This document shows, piece after piece, positions 1 to 8,240 of a stretch of DNA of 64,000 nucleotides (the first letter of the stretch is position 1; every line of letters starts with the position of its first letter). The position numbers were made by a program, and so were the translations under genes. The stretch is from contig NZ_OZ257125.1 in assembly GCF_965279055.1 (NCBI RefSeq), forward strand, positions 3,410,001 to 3,474,000. The letters run 5' to 3'. The DNA comes from Hydrocarboniphaga sp965279055 (GTDB lineage Bacteria > Pseudomonadota > Gammaproteobacteria > Nevskiales > Nevskiaceae). The notes under the pieces are model-generated. The model did no database searches, had not been told where the DNA came from, and was given only the letters and a program-made list of their open reading frames with translations.

Positions 1-1
1 C

Positions 2-634
2 GACACCGCCCGCACCATCGGCGGCAAGCTGTTCCAGGGCGCCTGGTCCGGCCTCAGCGTGTTCGGCGCGCTGATCTTCGCCTTCATCATCGGTCTGTAT
101 ACCGCGGTCGATGCCGAGCGCTACTACCACGGCCTGCTCCAGTCTTTTGCGCCGGCGCATCGCGACACCGCCGCGGATTTCATGCAGCAAGCGGCGCAGA
201 CGATACGCAACTGGTTTCACGCGCAGCTGATCGACATGGCGATCATCGGCAGCCTCACCGCGATCGGCCTGTGGCTGGTCGGCGTCGACTACTGGCTGCT
301 GTTCGGCCTGCTCACTGGCCTGCTCGGCATCATCCCGTATGCCGGCATCGCCATCGTCGTGATCTTTGCAAGTCTAGTGACCCTGGCCTCGGACCCGGGC
401 CGGCTGCCTTGGGTGATCGCCGTGTTCGTCGTCACGCAACAGCTCGAAGGTAACGTGATCCTGCCGCTGGTGATGAGCGGCCAGGCCGCGCTGCCGGCGA
501 TGCCGCTGCTGATCTTCATGCTGGTGATCGGCAGCTGGGGCGGCCTGCTCGGCGTACTGATCGCGCCGCCACTGTTCGCGCTGGCGCTGCTGGCATACCG
601 CCGGTTCTATCTGCAGCGCCTGGAAGCGGCGTAG
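2..634 (+). CDS. AI-2E family (PerM-like) transporter, C-terminal part
   Basis: The reading frame is open from the left edge of the window, so the 5' end of the gene is missing; a GTG at 59 is internal and not a real start. The visible ~210 residues are very hydrophobic, with about five membrane segments, a cytoplasmic-like stretch rich in Q/R around FMQQAAQTIRNWF, and the glycine-rich segments GLLGIIPYAG and QQLEGNVILPLVMSG that are typical of the AI-2E/PerM exporter family. Members are inner-membrane proteins proposed to export small molecules or ions; the substrate here cannot be told. The gene is followed at once by a palindromic repeat. Confidence 0.85.
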   Translation, partial: DTARTIGGKLFQGAWSGLSVFGALIFAFIIGLYTAVDAERYYHGLLQSFAPAHRDTAADFMQQAAQTIRNWFHAQLIDMAIIGSLTAIGLWLVGVDYWLLFGLLTGLLGIIPYAGIAIVVIFASLVTLASDPGRLPWVIAVFVVTQQLEGNVILPLVMSGQAALPAMPLLIFMLVIGSWGGLLGVLIAPPLFALALLAYRRFYLQRLEAA

Positions 635-636
635 CG

Positions 637-715
637 GTCATCCCGCGAAGGCGGGAATCCAGTGGCGGACAGAGCAACGCTTTCATCCCTGGATTCCCGC
701 CTTCGCGGGAATGAC
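637..715. repeat. Inverted-repeat element, family B
   Basis: Two arms of about 26 bases (637-662 and 689-715) are near-perfect reverse complements containing TCCCGCGAAGGCGGGAATCC, separated by a short spacer. The arms can form a long hairpin just after the transporter stop codon. A shorter relative occurs at 10675-10704. It looks like a dispersed REP-like sequence that could also stabilise or end the upstream transcript. Confidence 0.8.
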
Positions 716-983
716 AGCGGATGTTCCTTACCGATAAAGCTGGAGACAATTAGAACGACGTTTCAACGAATCAGCAGAGCCGACTTACGCATGAAGCCGA
801 AGATAATTGACCGCAAGTTGAGCGCCGCGCTCCGGGCGCGGCATTAAAAGTCTTAGGCAATCTGAGCCACCGCCGAGAATCGTCGGTCCGTGCGTCAACC
901 TTGAGTTGGACTCAACGCAATTTCTGTCGTAAAAAAAGACGCTATCCGCCCTTTGACTCCAGTAAATTGATTTAGCTCTGACT
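716..983. other. Intergenic stretch without a recognised gene
   Basis: No convincing reading frame or RNA is seen here. The base composition is visibly less GC-rich than the flanking genes, as is the following thioredoxin-like gene, which suggests that roughly 720-1660 came from elsewhere. Confidence 0.4.
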
Positions 984-1574
984 ATGGCTATGAAAAATTT
1001 CCCCGTCATCGGAAGCATCTCGTTGACGTTTGCGCTTTCAATTTTCAGCATCGTCTATAGCTATTGCGCCAAAGCAGCAGATTCGAAGTTCATCCGAATC
1101 GACGGGCACTATTCAGATAGCAAGCTAGCGACCTTCGGCCGCATAACGCTCCCACGTACGTTTTTGTACGATTCGAAAGGCAACCTGATCGCCCAAGAGC
1201 AGTGGCCATCCGAGTTGACCGATCTGAAAGCGAAAGTCGGGGATGCTTTTTGTTGTATCTCTCCATCTGGCGAGTCAGGTGAAGGGGGAGAGCCTCCAAA
1301 AGACTGCGTCAAAATCGTCTACGGAGCCGATGTGTCCGAAAACACCATGGGTCTGATCGATGCCAAGGGCGATCCAATTACGCTTAAATCAATCCCCGCT
1401 AAGAAATACTTGTTGGTCGAATACTTTGCTACGTGGTGTCCGCCCTGTATCGAGGAACGCAAGGCGCTGACCGACCTTTTCGCAACATCGCCGATCGCGA
1501 GCAACTATGTTTGGCTGTCAATCGACATGTCGCGAATGCTCGAAGCAGAGGAAGCGGCCACGTCGAAGAAGTAG
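984..1574 (+). CDS. Exported thioredoxin-like protein, apparently C-terminally truncated
   Basis: A 196-residue protein with an N-terminal hydrophobic signal segment (about residues 7-30) and the active-site motif WCPPC preceded by VEYFAT, typical of TlpA/ResA-type periplasmic thiol-disulfide oxidoreductases. ATG codons at 984 and 990 are both possible starts. Only about 45 residues follow the CxxC motif, whereas the thioredoxin fold usually needs about 70 more, including the cis-proline loop, so the domain looks cut short by the TAG at 1572. No clear continuation was found in the other frames. Codon use is less GC-rich than that of its neighbours. A function in disulfide chemistry is inferred from the motif only. 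Confidence 0.6.
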   Translation: MAMKNFPVIGSISLTFALSIFSIVYSYCAKAADSKFIRIDGHYSDSKLATFGRITLPRTFLYDSKGNLIAQEQWPSELTDLKAKVGDAFCCISPSGESGEGGEPPKDCVKIVYGADVSENTMGLIDAKGDPITLKSIPAKKYLLVEYFATWCPPCIEERKALTDLFATSPIASNYVWLSIDMSRMLEAEEAATSKK

Positions 1575-1761
1575 CAGAACGCGGAGGGGACATTGGCGAA
1601 TCCCGCCCGAAATTAGCTACAAGCAATTGCTTTGCAGCGCTTGAGCCTCGACGCTAGAGGCTACCGCCCCAAATGTCACCGGGGCGGCGGACCTCCGCAG
1701 CAAAGGACGGCGACGCGGTCGTCTCTGACTTTATTGTCGGAGAACAAGGGCGGTTTAGACG

Positions 1762-1995
1762 CTACTGCACCTTCTTCATCGTGTACCCACGCGTCATCAT
1801 GCACTGCTGCGCCAGCGCCTTCTGTTCGTCGCCGAGGCGCACGATGCCGGATTCCTCTTCGCAGGCGCTGCGGTCGGCCTCCATCGCCTTCTGGTCGACG
1901 CCGGGTGCGCTGTAAGTCCAGCGCTCGCTGGCGCAGGCGCTGAGCAGCAGCGGGGCGGACAGCATCAGCAAAGCGAGTCTCGGTGTCACGCGCAT
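1762..1995 (-). CDS. Small lipoprotein, function unknown
   Basis: A 77-residue protein starting at the ATG whose complement lies at 1993-1995. A hydrophobic signal sequence ends in the lipobox LLSAC (Cys at about residue 21), so the mature protein of about 57 residues should be lipid-anchored. The mature part has WTYSAPGVDQ near its start and a charged C-terminal half with a cysteine pair (SACEEES, QQCMMTRGY). This resembles small YecR-like or hypothetical envelope lipoproteins, but no specific family is claimed. An upstream in-frame start at 2040 was rejected because it would bury the signal peptide. Confidence 0.65.
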   Translation of the reverse strand: MRVTPRLALLMLSAPLLLSACASERWTYSAPGVDQKAMEADRSACEEESGIVRLGDEQKALAQQCMMTRGYTMKKVQ

Positions 1996-2163
1996 CGAAG
2001 GAATACCGGTGGAGGATCGGGCAGGTCCGGCTTGGACCACGGCAGCGGCATGTTATCGCGTCGTCGCCCCGATTTTTTTACTAGTGCCGGCCCGGTTCAA
2101 AACGCGGGCGGATCAAGCATCATCGGAGCCGCCTCGACTTTTGCTCAAACGGATCAAACGGAC

Positions 2164-2949
2164 ATGACCGCTTACACCCTGATCACCGGCGCCACCAGCG
2201 GCATCGGCCTGGCGCTGGCTCACGAGTTCGCCCGCCGCGGCGACGCGCTGCTGCTGGTCGCGCGCCGCGCCGAGGCGCTCGCCGACACCGCGGCCACGCT
2301 GCGCGCGCAGCACGGGGTCGAGGTGCTGGAGCGCGTCTGCGATCTGGCCGACAGCGCCTCGGTGAGCGCGCTGATCGCCGGAATCGAGCGCGACAGCCTG
2401 CGCGTCGCGCGGCTGATCAACAACGCGGGCTTTGCCACCGCCGGCGCCTTCGTCGACCAGAGCTGGCAGGCCGAGCGCGACCTGCTGATGGTCAACGTGC
2501 TGTCGCTGACGCAGCTGTGCCATGCGATCGGCGGCCAGATGGCGCGCGCCGGCGGCGGCCACATCCTCAACGTCGCCTCGATCACCGGCTTCATGCCCGG
2601 GCCGTGGATGAGCAACTACGCGGCGAGCAAGTCCTTTGTCATCATCCTGTCCGAGTCGCTGCGTGAGGAGCTGGCGGAGCGCGGCGTGAAAGTCTCGGTG
2701 CTGTGCCCCGGCACCACGCGCAGCCCGTTTTTTGCCAAGGCCAACATCGCGATCGAGAAAGCCGCGCCGGACAAGCTGATCATGAGCCCCGAGGAAGTGG
2801 CGCGGATCACGGTCGCGGCGATGGAGCGCAATCCGGCGATCATCGTGCCCAAGTGGCGCAACAAGCTGCTGGCGATCGCGCCACGGCTGGGGCCACGGTG
2901 GTTGCTGCGCAAGGTGGTGGCGTCCCTGCACAAGAGCGTGGTGGCGTAG
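2164..2949 (+). CDS. Short-chain dehydrogenase/reductase (SDR)
   Basis: A 261-residue classical SDR. The cofactor-binding motif TGATSGIG lies at residues ~8-15, NNAG at ~88-91, and the catalytic pair is in YAASK, with the serine in NVASITG upstream. The start at 2164 places the Rossmann motif at the usual distance from the N-terminus; the earlier in-frame ATG at 2032 would add 44 residues with no family match. The sequence resembles the DltE/YqjQ-like group of NAD(P)-dependent oxidoreductases with a hydrophobic C-terminal tail (RWLLRKVVASLHKS). The substrate is unknown. It is followed by a REP pair and an AcpH-like gene. Confidence 0.85.
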   Translation: MTAYTLITGATSGIGLALAHEFARRGDALLLVARRAEALADTAATLRAQHGVEVLERVCDLADSASVSALIAGIERDSLRVARLINNAGFATAGAFVDQSWQAERDLLMVNVLSLTQLCHAIGGQMARAGGGHILNVASITGFMPGPWMSNYAASKSFVIILSESLREELAERGVKVSVLCPGTTRSPFFAKANIAIEKAAPDKLIMSPEEVARITVAAMERNPAIIVPKWRNKLLAIAPRLGPRWLLRKVVASLHKSVVA

Positions 2950-2970
2950 CCCGAACGCGAACATCTGCCG

Positions 2971-3038
2971 CTGTAGGAGCGGGCTTGCCCGCGACTGAAA
3001 TCTGCCAGGGCACAGTCGCGGGCAAGCCCGCTCCTACA
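2971..3038. repeat. REP doublet, family A
   Basis: Two inverted arms (2971-2997 and 3012-3038) carry GTAGGAGCGGGCTTGCCCGC, each with an internal dyad, facing each other across a short spacer. This is the GTAGGAGCGGGCTTGCCCGCGA-type REP known from Pseudomonas and relatives. Further copies in this window are at 8106, 16482, 23554 and 51465. Confidence 0.9.
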
Positions 3039-3068
3039 AGATCCGCGCGCTCGGATACAGTTACCGGC

Positions 3069-3635
3069 ATGAACTACCTCGCGCACCTGTATCTGGCCGA
3101 CCGCGCGGGCGCCGATCTGGCCGGCGCGATTCTCGGCGACTTCGTGCGCGGGCCGGACATGAGCCGCTTCGCGCCGGAAGTGGCGCATTCGATCCGGCTG
3201 CACCGGCGCATCGACACCACTACCGATCAGCATCCGCGAGTGCTGGAGGCGATGGCGCGTTTCGAGCCCGGGCCACGGCGTTATGCGCCGATCATTCTCG
3301 ACGTGCTGTGGGATTACGCGCTGGCCGTCGACTGGGCGCGTTACAGCGACGAGCCTTTCGCCGCGTTCTGCAGCCGCGGCGCACGTGCGGTCGCCGCGTC
3401 GGGCTCGCTGTTCGAATGGCCGCGACGGCCGACGCGCAGCGGCTTCAATACGCTGCTGCGCAGCTATGCGACCGAAACCGGCATCGACTTCGCGCTGCGG
3501 CGCATCGCCGCCCGGCTGAAAAAGCCCGAGCCGATGGTCGAGGCCTGCAAGGGCTGGCAGCTGCAGTTGCCGGCGCTGCGCGAGGATCTGCCGGTGTTGC
3601 TGGCGGATCTGGAGGGTGTGGCGCGGGCGTTTTGA
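3069..3635 (+). CDS. Acyl carrier protein phosphodiesterase family protein (AcpH/DUF479)
   Basis: A 188-residue protein beginning MNYLAHLYLA, the characteristic start of the AcpH family, followed by GAILGDFVRG and RLHRRIDTTTDQHP, which carry the conserved Asp/His residues of the metal-dependent HD-like fold. AcpH hydrolyses the phosphodiester bond of holo-ACP to release 4'-phosphopantetheine. The length matches the family (about 190 residues). The start at 3069 follows directly from the conserved N-terminus. Family membership is well supported; ACP hydrolase activity is inferred. Confidence 0.85.
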   Translation: MNYLAHLYLADRAGADLAGAILGDFVRGPDMSRFAPEVAHSIRLHRRIDTTTDQHPRVLEAMARFEPGPRRYAPIILDVLWDYALAVDWARYSDEPFAAFCSRGARAVAASGSLFEWPRRPTRSGFNTLLRSYATETGIDFALRRIAARLKKPEPMVEACKGWQLQLPALREDLPVLLADLEGVARAF

Positions 3636-3737
3636 GATAGGCGCACCGCATCGACAGCACCGCGCCGTCGTCGCGGCCCTGTACGCCGCTTGCCGTTGAA
3701 GCTACAAATCGGACTTCACAAAACGGCCGACGACACC

Positions 3738-4229
3738 ATGCCCCGCAACAAGACCCCGATGATCCTCAGCACCTGGCAGCGCCTGTCGAAACTGCCGCTG
3801 GGCGCGCGGCTGTTCACGCGCGCGGTGTGCATGAAGGCGCCGTACTTCTCCAGCATCAGCCCGCTGTTCGTCGAGCTGGCAGCCGGGCATTGCGTGGCCG
3901 TGGTGAAGAAACATCGCGCGGTGACCAATCATCTGGGCACGGTGCACGCGATCGCGCTGTGCAACCTGGCCGAACTGGTCGCCGGCATCATGCTCGAAGC
4001 CAGCGTGCCACCGGACACGCATCGCTGGATTCCCAAAGGCATGACGGTGTCCTACCTGAAGAAAGCGCCGACGGACGTGCGCGGCGTGGCGCGCTTCGCC
4101 ACACCGCCGGTCTACGGCAGCGAAGGCCAGGAAGTGCCGGCCCTGGTGACGGTCTACGACACCGCCGGCGACGCGGTTTTCGAAGCCGAAATCAGGATGT
4201 GGGTGTCGCCGAAGCCAGCAAAGAGCTAG
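3738..4229 (+). CDS. DUF4442 hotdog-fold thioesterase-like protein
   Basis: A 163-residue protein of the DUF4442 hotdog group. The central helix motif NHLGTVHAIALCNLAE is the signature of the hotdog fold and contains the likely active-site residues. The start at 3738 (MPRNKTPM) is preferred over an in-frame ATG at 3690. Its stop overlaps the stop of the convergent acyltransferase gene (4226-4229), so the two transcripts meet end to end. Hydrolysis of an acyl-CoA is suggested by the fold only. Confidence 0.75.
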   Translation: MPRNKTPMILSTWQRLSKLPLGARLFTRAVCMKAPYFSSISPLFVELAAGHCVAVVKKHRAVTNHLGTVHAIALCNLAELVAGIMLEASVPPDTHRWIPKGMTVSYLKKAPTDVRGVARFATPPVYGSEGQEVPALVTVYDTAGDAVFEAEIRMWVSPKPAKS

Positions 4230-5131
4230 GCGCCGGGCTCGGCCAGGATCGCGGCGATGCGCGCGTCCTTCTCCTGCCACAACTGGCCCAGCCACAGCTG
4301 GAAACGGCGCCGATGCTCGGGGTCGGCTTCGTAGCTGCCGACGAAGAATTCGTGCGGCACGGTCAGCTGGCGCACTTCCACCACCACCTTGCCCAGACGT
4401 CCCGACAGTAGTCCCCACAGGCCGGTCGAGCCCTGCGGGTAGACGATGGTGATGTCGAGCAGCGAGTTCAGGCGCTCGCCGAGTGCGCCGAGCGCGAACG
4501 CGAAACCGCCGGCCTTGGGCCGCAGCAGATGCTGGTACGGCGACTGCTGACGGTCGCGCTTTTCCACGCTGAAACGCGTGCCTTCGAGAAAATTCAGCAC
4601 CAGGCCGGGCTGGTTGCGGAAGCGCTCGCAGGCCTTGCGCGTGGTCTCCATGTCCTTGCCTTTCAGCGCCGGATTCTTCTTGATCTGGCTGGGCGTGTAG
4701 CGCTTCATGAACGGGTAGTCCAGGCCCCACCACACCAGGCCCAGCACCGGCACCCAGATCAGCTCCTGCTTCAGAAAGAATTTGAAGAACGGCGCCTTGT
4801 TGCCGAAGGTTTTCATCAGCACGACGATGTCGTTCCAGCTCTGGTGATTGGCGCAGACCAGGTACTGGCCCTGCTTGTCGACGCTGGCGTCGATGCGCAC
4901 GTCCCAGCGCGTCGGCAGAAAGTGTTCGACGAACCAGGTGTTGCACATCGCCCAGTTCTGCGCCAGCGCGGCCGCCAGGCGCGACAGCGCATCGCGCGGC
5001 CGCGAACCCACCGGCGTGAACAGCTTGAAGAAAATGCAGACGTAGACCGGCGTGGCCCAGAACACGGTGTTGACCACCAGCAGCATCGCCATCACGCAGC
5101 CCAGCACAAACCCCGACAGCGACTTCGACAT
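4226..5131 (-). CDS. 1-acyl-sn-glycerol-3-phosphate acyltransferase-like protein (YihG-like)
   Basis: A 301-residue membrane-bound acyltransferase. An N-terminal transmembrane segment (about residues 7-35) precedes the catalytic motif NHQSWND (H-x4-D), and an EGTR motif lies in the middle. These are blocks I and III of the PlsC superfamily. The ATG at 5131 has GGGAG five bases upstream and is preferred to the GTG at 5137. The size and the long N-terminal segment resemble E. coli YihG rather than the shorter PlsC. It probably acylates lysophosphatidic acid or another lysophospholipid at the inner membrane. Confidence 0.8.
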   Translation of the reverse strand: MSKSLSGFVLGCVMAMLLVVNTVFWATPVYVCIFFKLFTPVGSRPRDALSRLAAALAQNWAMCNTWFVEHFLPTRWDVRIDASVDKQGQYLVCANHQSWNDIVVLMKTFGNKAPFFKFFLKQELIWVPVLGLVWWGLDYPFMKRYTPSQIKKNPALKGKDMETTRKACERFRNQPGLVLNFLEGTRFSVEKRDRQQSPYQHLLRPKAGGFAFALGALGERLNSLLDITIVYPQGSTGLWGLLSGRLGKVVVEVRQLTVPHEFFVGSYEADPEHRRRFQLWLGQLWQEKDARIAAILAEPGA

Positions 5132-5216
5132 GCACACTCCCGATCTGGACGCTGTGCCAGCCTGTGCCGGCCGGCGGTCCTGTTGTGTTGTGATCCTTCC
5201 TTGATCGCGCCCGCGT

Positions 5217-5681
5217 TTACGGCGCCGGCGCGTCGGCCTCTTTGGGGTGCGCCGACCAGTGAATGTGGGCGATCTTCCAGCCGTCGCCGTCGCGACGCAG
5301 CAGCATGGTTTCGGTGCCTTCGAGCTCGAGCTTGCGGCCGTCGAAATCGCCGGTGGTCAGGGTCGTCGAAATCACCCAGCCGCTGTTCGTGTCCTGGCCG
5401 GTTTCCTTGCGCAGCACGCGGCGCTCGGTCTGCCTGGCGAACTTGTTGGCGTCCGGCAACTGCTTGGCGCCCCAGCTGTCGCGCGAGGTTTCCTCGAAGC
5501 CCTGCTCGAACACACTGACATCGCGCGCCATGAACGCCAGCGCGGCCTTGCCGTCACCCTGACGCAACGCCTTGTGAAAGGCCTCGACCGTGTCCGAAGG
5601 CGTCGTCGGCGCCTCGGCGGCGGCAGGCAGGCTGGCTGCCAGCATCAGCAGCGCGGCCAGCGGCGCGGCGACGCGCCGCAT
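5217..5681 (-). CDS. Exported NTF2/SnoaL-like protein (DUF4440 type)
   Basis: A 154-residue protein with a cleavable signal peptide (MRRVAAPLAALLML... ending near AAAEA). The rest is an NTF2-like cone-shaped fold: DTVEAFHKALRQGDGKAAL, then a conserved W/G core and a C-terminal GDGWKIAHIHWS motif usual in DUF4440/SnoaL-like proteins. Its ATG overlaps the TGA of the upstream lipoprotein gene by one base (TGATG at 5679-5683), so the two genes are probably translationally coupled. The function is unknown; the fold often binds small ligands. Confidence 0.75.
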   Translation of the reverse strand: MRRVAAPLAALLMLAASLPAAAEAPTTPSDTVEAFHKALRQGDGKAALAFMARDVSVFEQGFEETSRDSWGAKQLPDANKFARQTERRVLRKETGQDTNSGWVISTTLTTGDFDGRKLELEGTETMLLRRDGDGWKIAHIHWSAHPKEADAPAP

Positions 5682-6229
5682 CACGACTTGCCGCCGACCG
5701 GGCCGGCGCTGCTCGCGCGCACCTTGCCGGTCTGGTCGATCATCTTCATCGAACCGAATTCGTTCGCCGGCAACCGCACCAGCGCGCAGGGGCTGGTGAT
5801 CATCTGCACGTTCATCGCGTCCGGCGCCGGCGCGAAGGTGGTGGCCTTCAGCACCAGCACGCCGTCGTTGAGGCCGGCCTGGCGGCTGACCGCGAGGCCG
5901 TAGCCGCCGCTGCCGCGCTGGCCCAGGTCGATCGCGACGTAGCGGCCCTCGGCCAGCTCGTTGGCGCCCACCAGCTGTACGCCGCGCGCGGCCTGCCAGG
6001 CCAGCGCCGCCTGCGCCGTCGGCAGCAGCTGCATCGTGGTCTGCTCGTTGGGCGCGTTGCACAGCGTGCTGTTGGCGACTTCGCTGACCAGCACCTGGTT
6101 CTCCTTGGAAAACCAGGACGAGAAGTCCGGCATGGATACGTCCGGCACCCAGCTGCTGGTGGACGAGCAGGCGGAAGTCAGCAGCAGCGCCGCCAGGACA
6201 ACCGGCAGGCAGGTATTTGTTGGGGTCAT
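5681..6229 (-). CDS. Lipoprotein with PrcB C-terminal-like domain
   Basis: A 182-residue lipoprotein: a signal sequence with lipobox LLTSAC, followed by a low-complexity Ser/Trp-rich stretch and then a conserved region with YVAIDLGQRGSGGYGLAV and a later ITSPCALVRLP segment. This pattern (GxxxSGGYxxxV, then SPxxxVxLP) recalls the C-terminal domain of PrcB-type protease accessory proteins. The start at 6229 (MTPTNTCLPV) gives a normal signal peptide. It is the first gene of a two-gene unit with the NTF2-like gene and is divergent from the GspE-like gene. The PrcB link is inferred by eye. Confidence 0.6.
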   Translation of the reverse strand: MTPTNTCLPVVLAALLLTSACSSTSSWVPDVSMPDFSSWFSKENQVLVSEVANSTLCNAPNEQTTMQLLPTAQAALAWQAARGVQLVGANELAEGRYVAIDLGQRGSGGYGLAVSRQAGLNDGVLVLKATTFAPAPDAMNVQMITSPCALVRLPANEFGSMKMIDQTGKVRASSAGPVGGKS

Positions 6230-6275
6230 GTCGGCCAGGGGCATCGAAATCTGTCGGCGATGCTAACGTAACGCG

Positions 6276-8111
6276 ATGAACAAGTCCCCGAGCTTGCCTG
6301 CTCCGGCCGCCGCGCCGACCGCCCAGCGCGACCAAAGGCTGGGCCTGGCCGGGACGCTGGACGCGCTGATCGCCGACGGCCTGGTCGGCGCCGGGCGCGC
6401 CGCCGAGCTGCGAGCGCGCAGCTCGGCGGACCGGCGCCATCCGCTGCTGGTGATCGCAGAATGCGACTGGGAGAACGCCGCGCAGCCGGGGCAGAAGCTG
6501 ACGCTGGACGCGCTGGTGCACTGGCTCGCCGACCACGCCGGCCTGCCCTATCACCGTATCGACCCGCTGAGCCTGGACGTGGCGCGGGTCACGCAGCTGA
6601 TCCCCTACGCCTACGCGGCGCGCGCGCGCATCCTGCCGATCAAGGTCACGCCGACCGAAATCGTCGTCGCCACCGCCGAGCCCTGGCTGCGCGACTGGGA
6701 GCGCGACCTGGCGCCGGCCTTGAAACGCAACATCACGCGGGTGCTGGCCAGCCCCAGCGACCTGGACCGCTTCATCGTCGAGTTCTATGCGCTGGCGCGC
6801 TCGGTCAAGGCCAGCAGCGAGCAGCGCGGCCGCCAGGCCGGCACGAGCCCGCAGAGCAATATCCAGAACCTGGAGCAGCTGACCGAGCTGGGCAAGACCG
6901 GCAAGCTCACCGCCGACGACCAGCACGTGGTCGGCATCGTCGACTGGCTGCTGCAATACGCATTCGAGCAGCGCGCCAGCGACATCCACCTGGAGCCGAG
7001 GCGCGAGCGCGGCAACATCCGCTTCCGCATCGACGGCGTGCTGCACGAGGTCTACCAGGTGCCGGCCTCGGTGATGCCGTCGGTGACCAGCCGCATCAAG
7101 ATCATGGCGCGCATGGACCTGGCCGAGAAGCGCAAGCCGCAGGACGGCCGGATCAAGACGCGCTCGCCCGGCGGCAAGGAGATCGAGCTGCGCGTGTCCA
7201 GCCTGCCGACCGCCTTCGGCGAGAAGCTGGTGATGCGCATCTTCGACCCGGAAGTGCTGCTGAAGGACTTCAACGAACTCGGCCTGACGCAGAGCGAGTC
7301 GGCGATCTGGCGCGACATGATCGGCGCCGCCAACGGCATCATCCTGGTCACCGGCCCGACCGGCTCGGGCAAGACCACGACGCTTTATTCGACGCTGCGC
7401 CATCTGGCCACGCCGGACGTCAACGTCTGCACCATCGAAGACCCGATCGAGCTGGTCGAGCCGGCCTTCAATCAGATGCAGGTGCAGGCCAATATCGATC
7501 TCACGTTCGCCAGCGGCGTGCGTGCGCTGCTGCGCCAGGACCCGGACATCATCATGGTCGGCGAAATCCGCGACCTGGAGACCGCCGAAAACGCGATCCA
7601 GGCGGCGCTGACCGGCCACCTGGTGCTGTCGACGCTGCATACCAACGACGCGCCCAGCGCGATCACCCGGCTGCTGGATCTGGGCGTACCGCCTTACCTG
7701 ATCAAGGCCACCGTCGTCGGCGTCGTCGCGCAGCGCCTGGTACGCACGCTGTGCCCGCACTGCAAGCAGCCGAGCGCGGTCGATGAGACGCGCTGGCAGG
7801 AGTTGCTCGGCGGCTGGAAACGGCCGGCGCCCGACCATGCCCAGGCCGCGCAAGGCTGCCTGGAATGCCGCGAGACCGGCTTCCTCGGCCGCGCCGGCAT
7901 TTACGAAATCCTGCAGATGACGCCGGCGGTACGCGCCGGCGTCAATGCCAACACCGACCCGGGCGACCTTCGCACGCTGGCGATCCGCGACGGCATGCTG
8001 CCGCTGCGCATCGCCGGTGCCGACAAGATCGCTGCCGGCCTGACCACGATCGACGAAGTGCTGCGCTGCTCGCCGGACGCGCCGGAGCCGAGCCCTCAGC
8101 CACCCCTGTAG
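6276..8111 (+). CDS. GspE/PilB-family type II secretion / type IV pilus assembly ATPase
   Basis: A 611-residue secretion ATPase. An N-terminal MshEN/GspE-N-like domain (about 25-190) is followed by the ATPase with RASDIHLEPR, the Walker A motif GPTGSGKTTT (residues 360-369), the Asp box CTIEDPIE, the Walker B-like QDPDIIMVGEIRD and the His box TGHLVLSTLHTND. A zinc-binding pair CPHC ... CLEC (around 493 and 528) marks GspE/PilB rather than retraction ATPases of the PilT type. No other secretion or pilus gene is nearby, so it is an orphan in this window; its machine must be encoded elsewhere. Confidence 0.9.
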   Translation: MNKSPSLPAPAAAPTAQRDQRLGLAGTLDALIADGLVGAGRAAELRARSSADRRHPLLVIAECDWENAAQPGQKLTLDALVHWLADHAGLPYHRIDPLSLDVARVTQLIPYAYAARARILPIKVTPTEIVVATAEPWLRDWERDLAPALKRNITRVLASPSDLDRFIVEFYALARSVKASSEQRGRQAGTSPQSNIQNLEQLTELGKTGKLTADDQHVVGIVDWLLQYAFEQRASDIHLEPRRERGNIRFRIDGVLHEVYQVPASVMPSVTSRIKIMARMDLAEKRKPQDGRIKTRSPGGKEIELRVSSLPTAFGEKLVMRIFDPEVLLKDFNELGLTQSESAIWRDMIGAANGIILVTGPTGSGKTTTLYSTLRHLATPDVNVCTIEDPIELVEPAFNQMQVQANIDLTFASGVRALLRQDPDIIMVGEIRDLETAENAIQAALTGHLVLSTLHTNDAPSAITRLLDLGVPPYLIKATVVGVVAQRLVRTLCPHCKQPSAVDETRWQELLGGWKRPAPDHAQAAQGCLECRETGFLGRAGIYEILQMTPAVRAGVNANTDPGDLRTLAIRDGMLPLRIAGADKIAAGLTTIDEVLRCSPDAPEPSPQPPL

Positions 8112-8173
8112 GAGCGGGCTTGCCCGCGACCGAGTCTGCGACGGGACAGTCGCGGGCAAGCCCGCTCCTACAG
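8106..8173. repeat. REP doublet, family A
   Basis: Inverted arms at 8106-8131 and 8148-8173 with the GTAGGAGCGGGCTTGCCCGCGAC core. The left arm begins at the stop codon of the GspE-like gene. Confidence 0.9.
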
Positions 8174-8240
8174 TCAACCGAATGAGCTCGCCGCCCTCAT
8201 CCGCTAGCATTGCGTTTTCGGCGCTCGACAAAATCCAACA

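Noticed and set aside
662..847. Short ORF after the AI-2E transporter
   Set aside because: Its first third is translation of the inverted repeat (LDSRLRGND is a typical product of this repeat) and the rest has no coding character.
3702..5135. A 477-codon minus-strand frame over DUF4442 and the acyltransferase
   Set aside because: It is out of frame with the clear PlsC-type acyltransferase, and the translation is Arg/His/Ala-rich.
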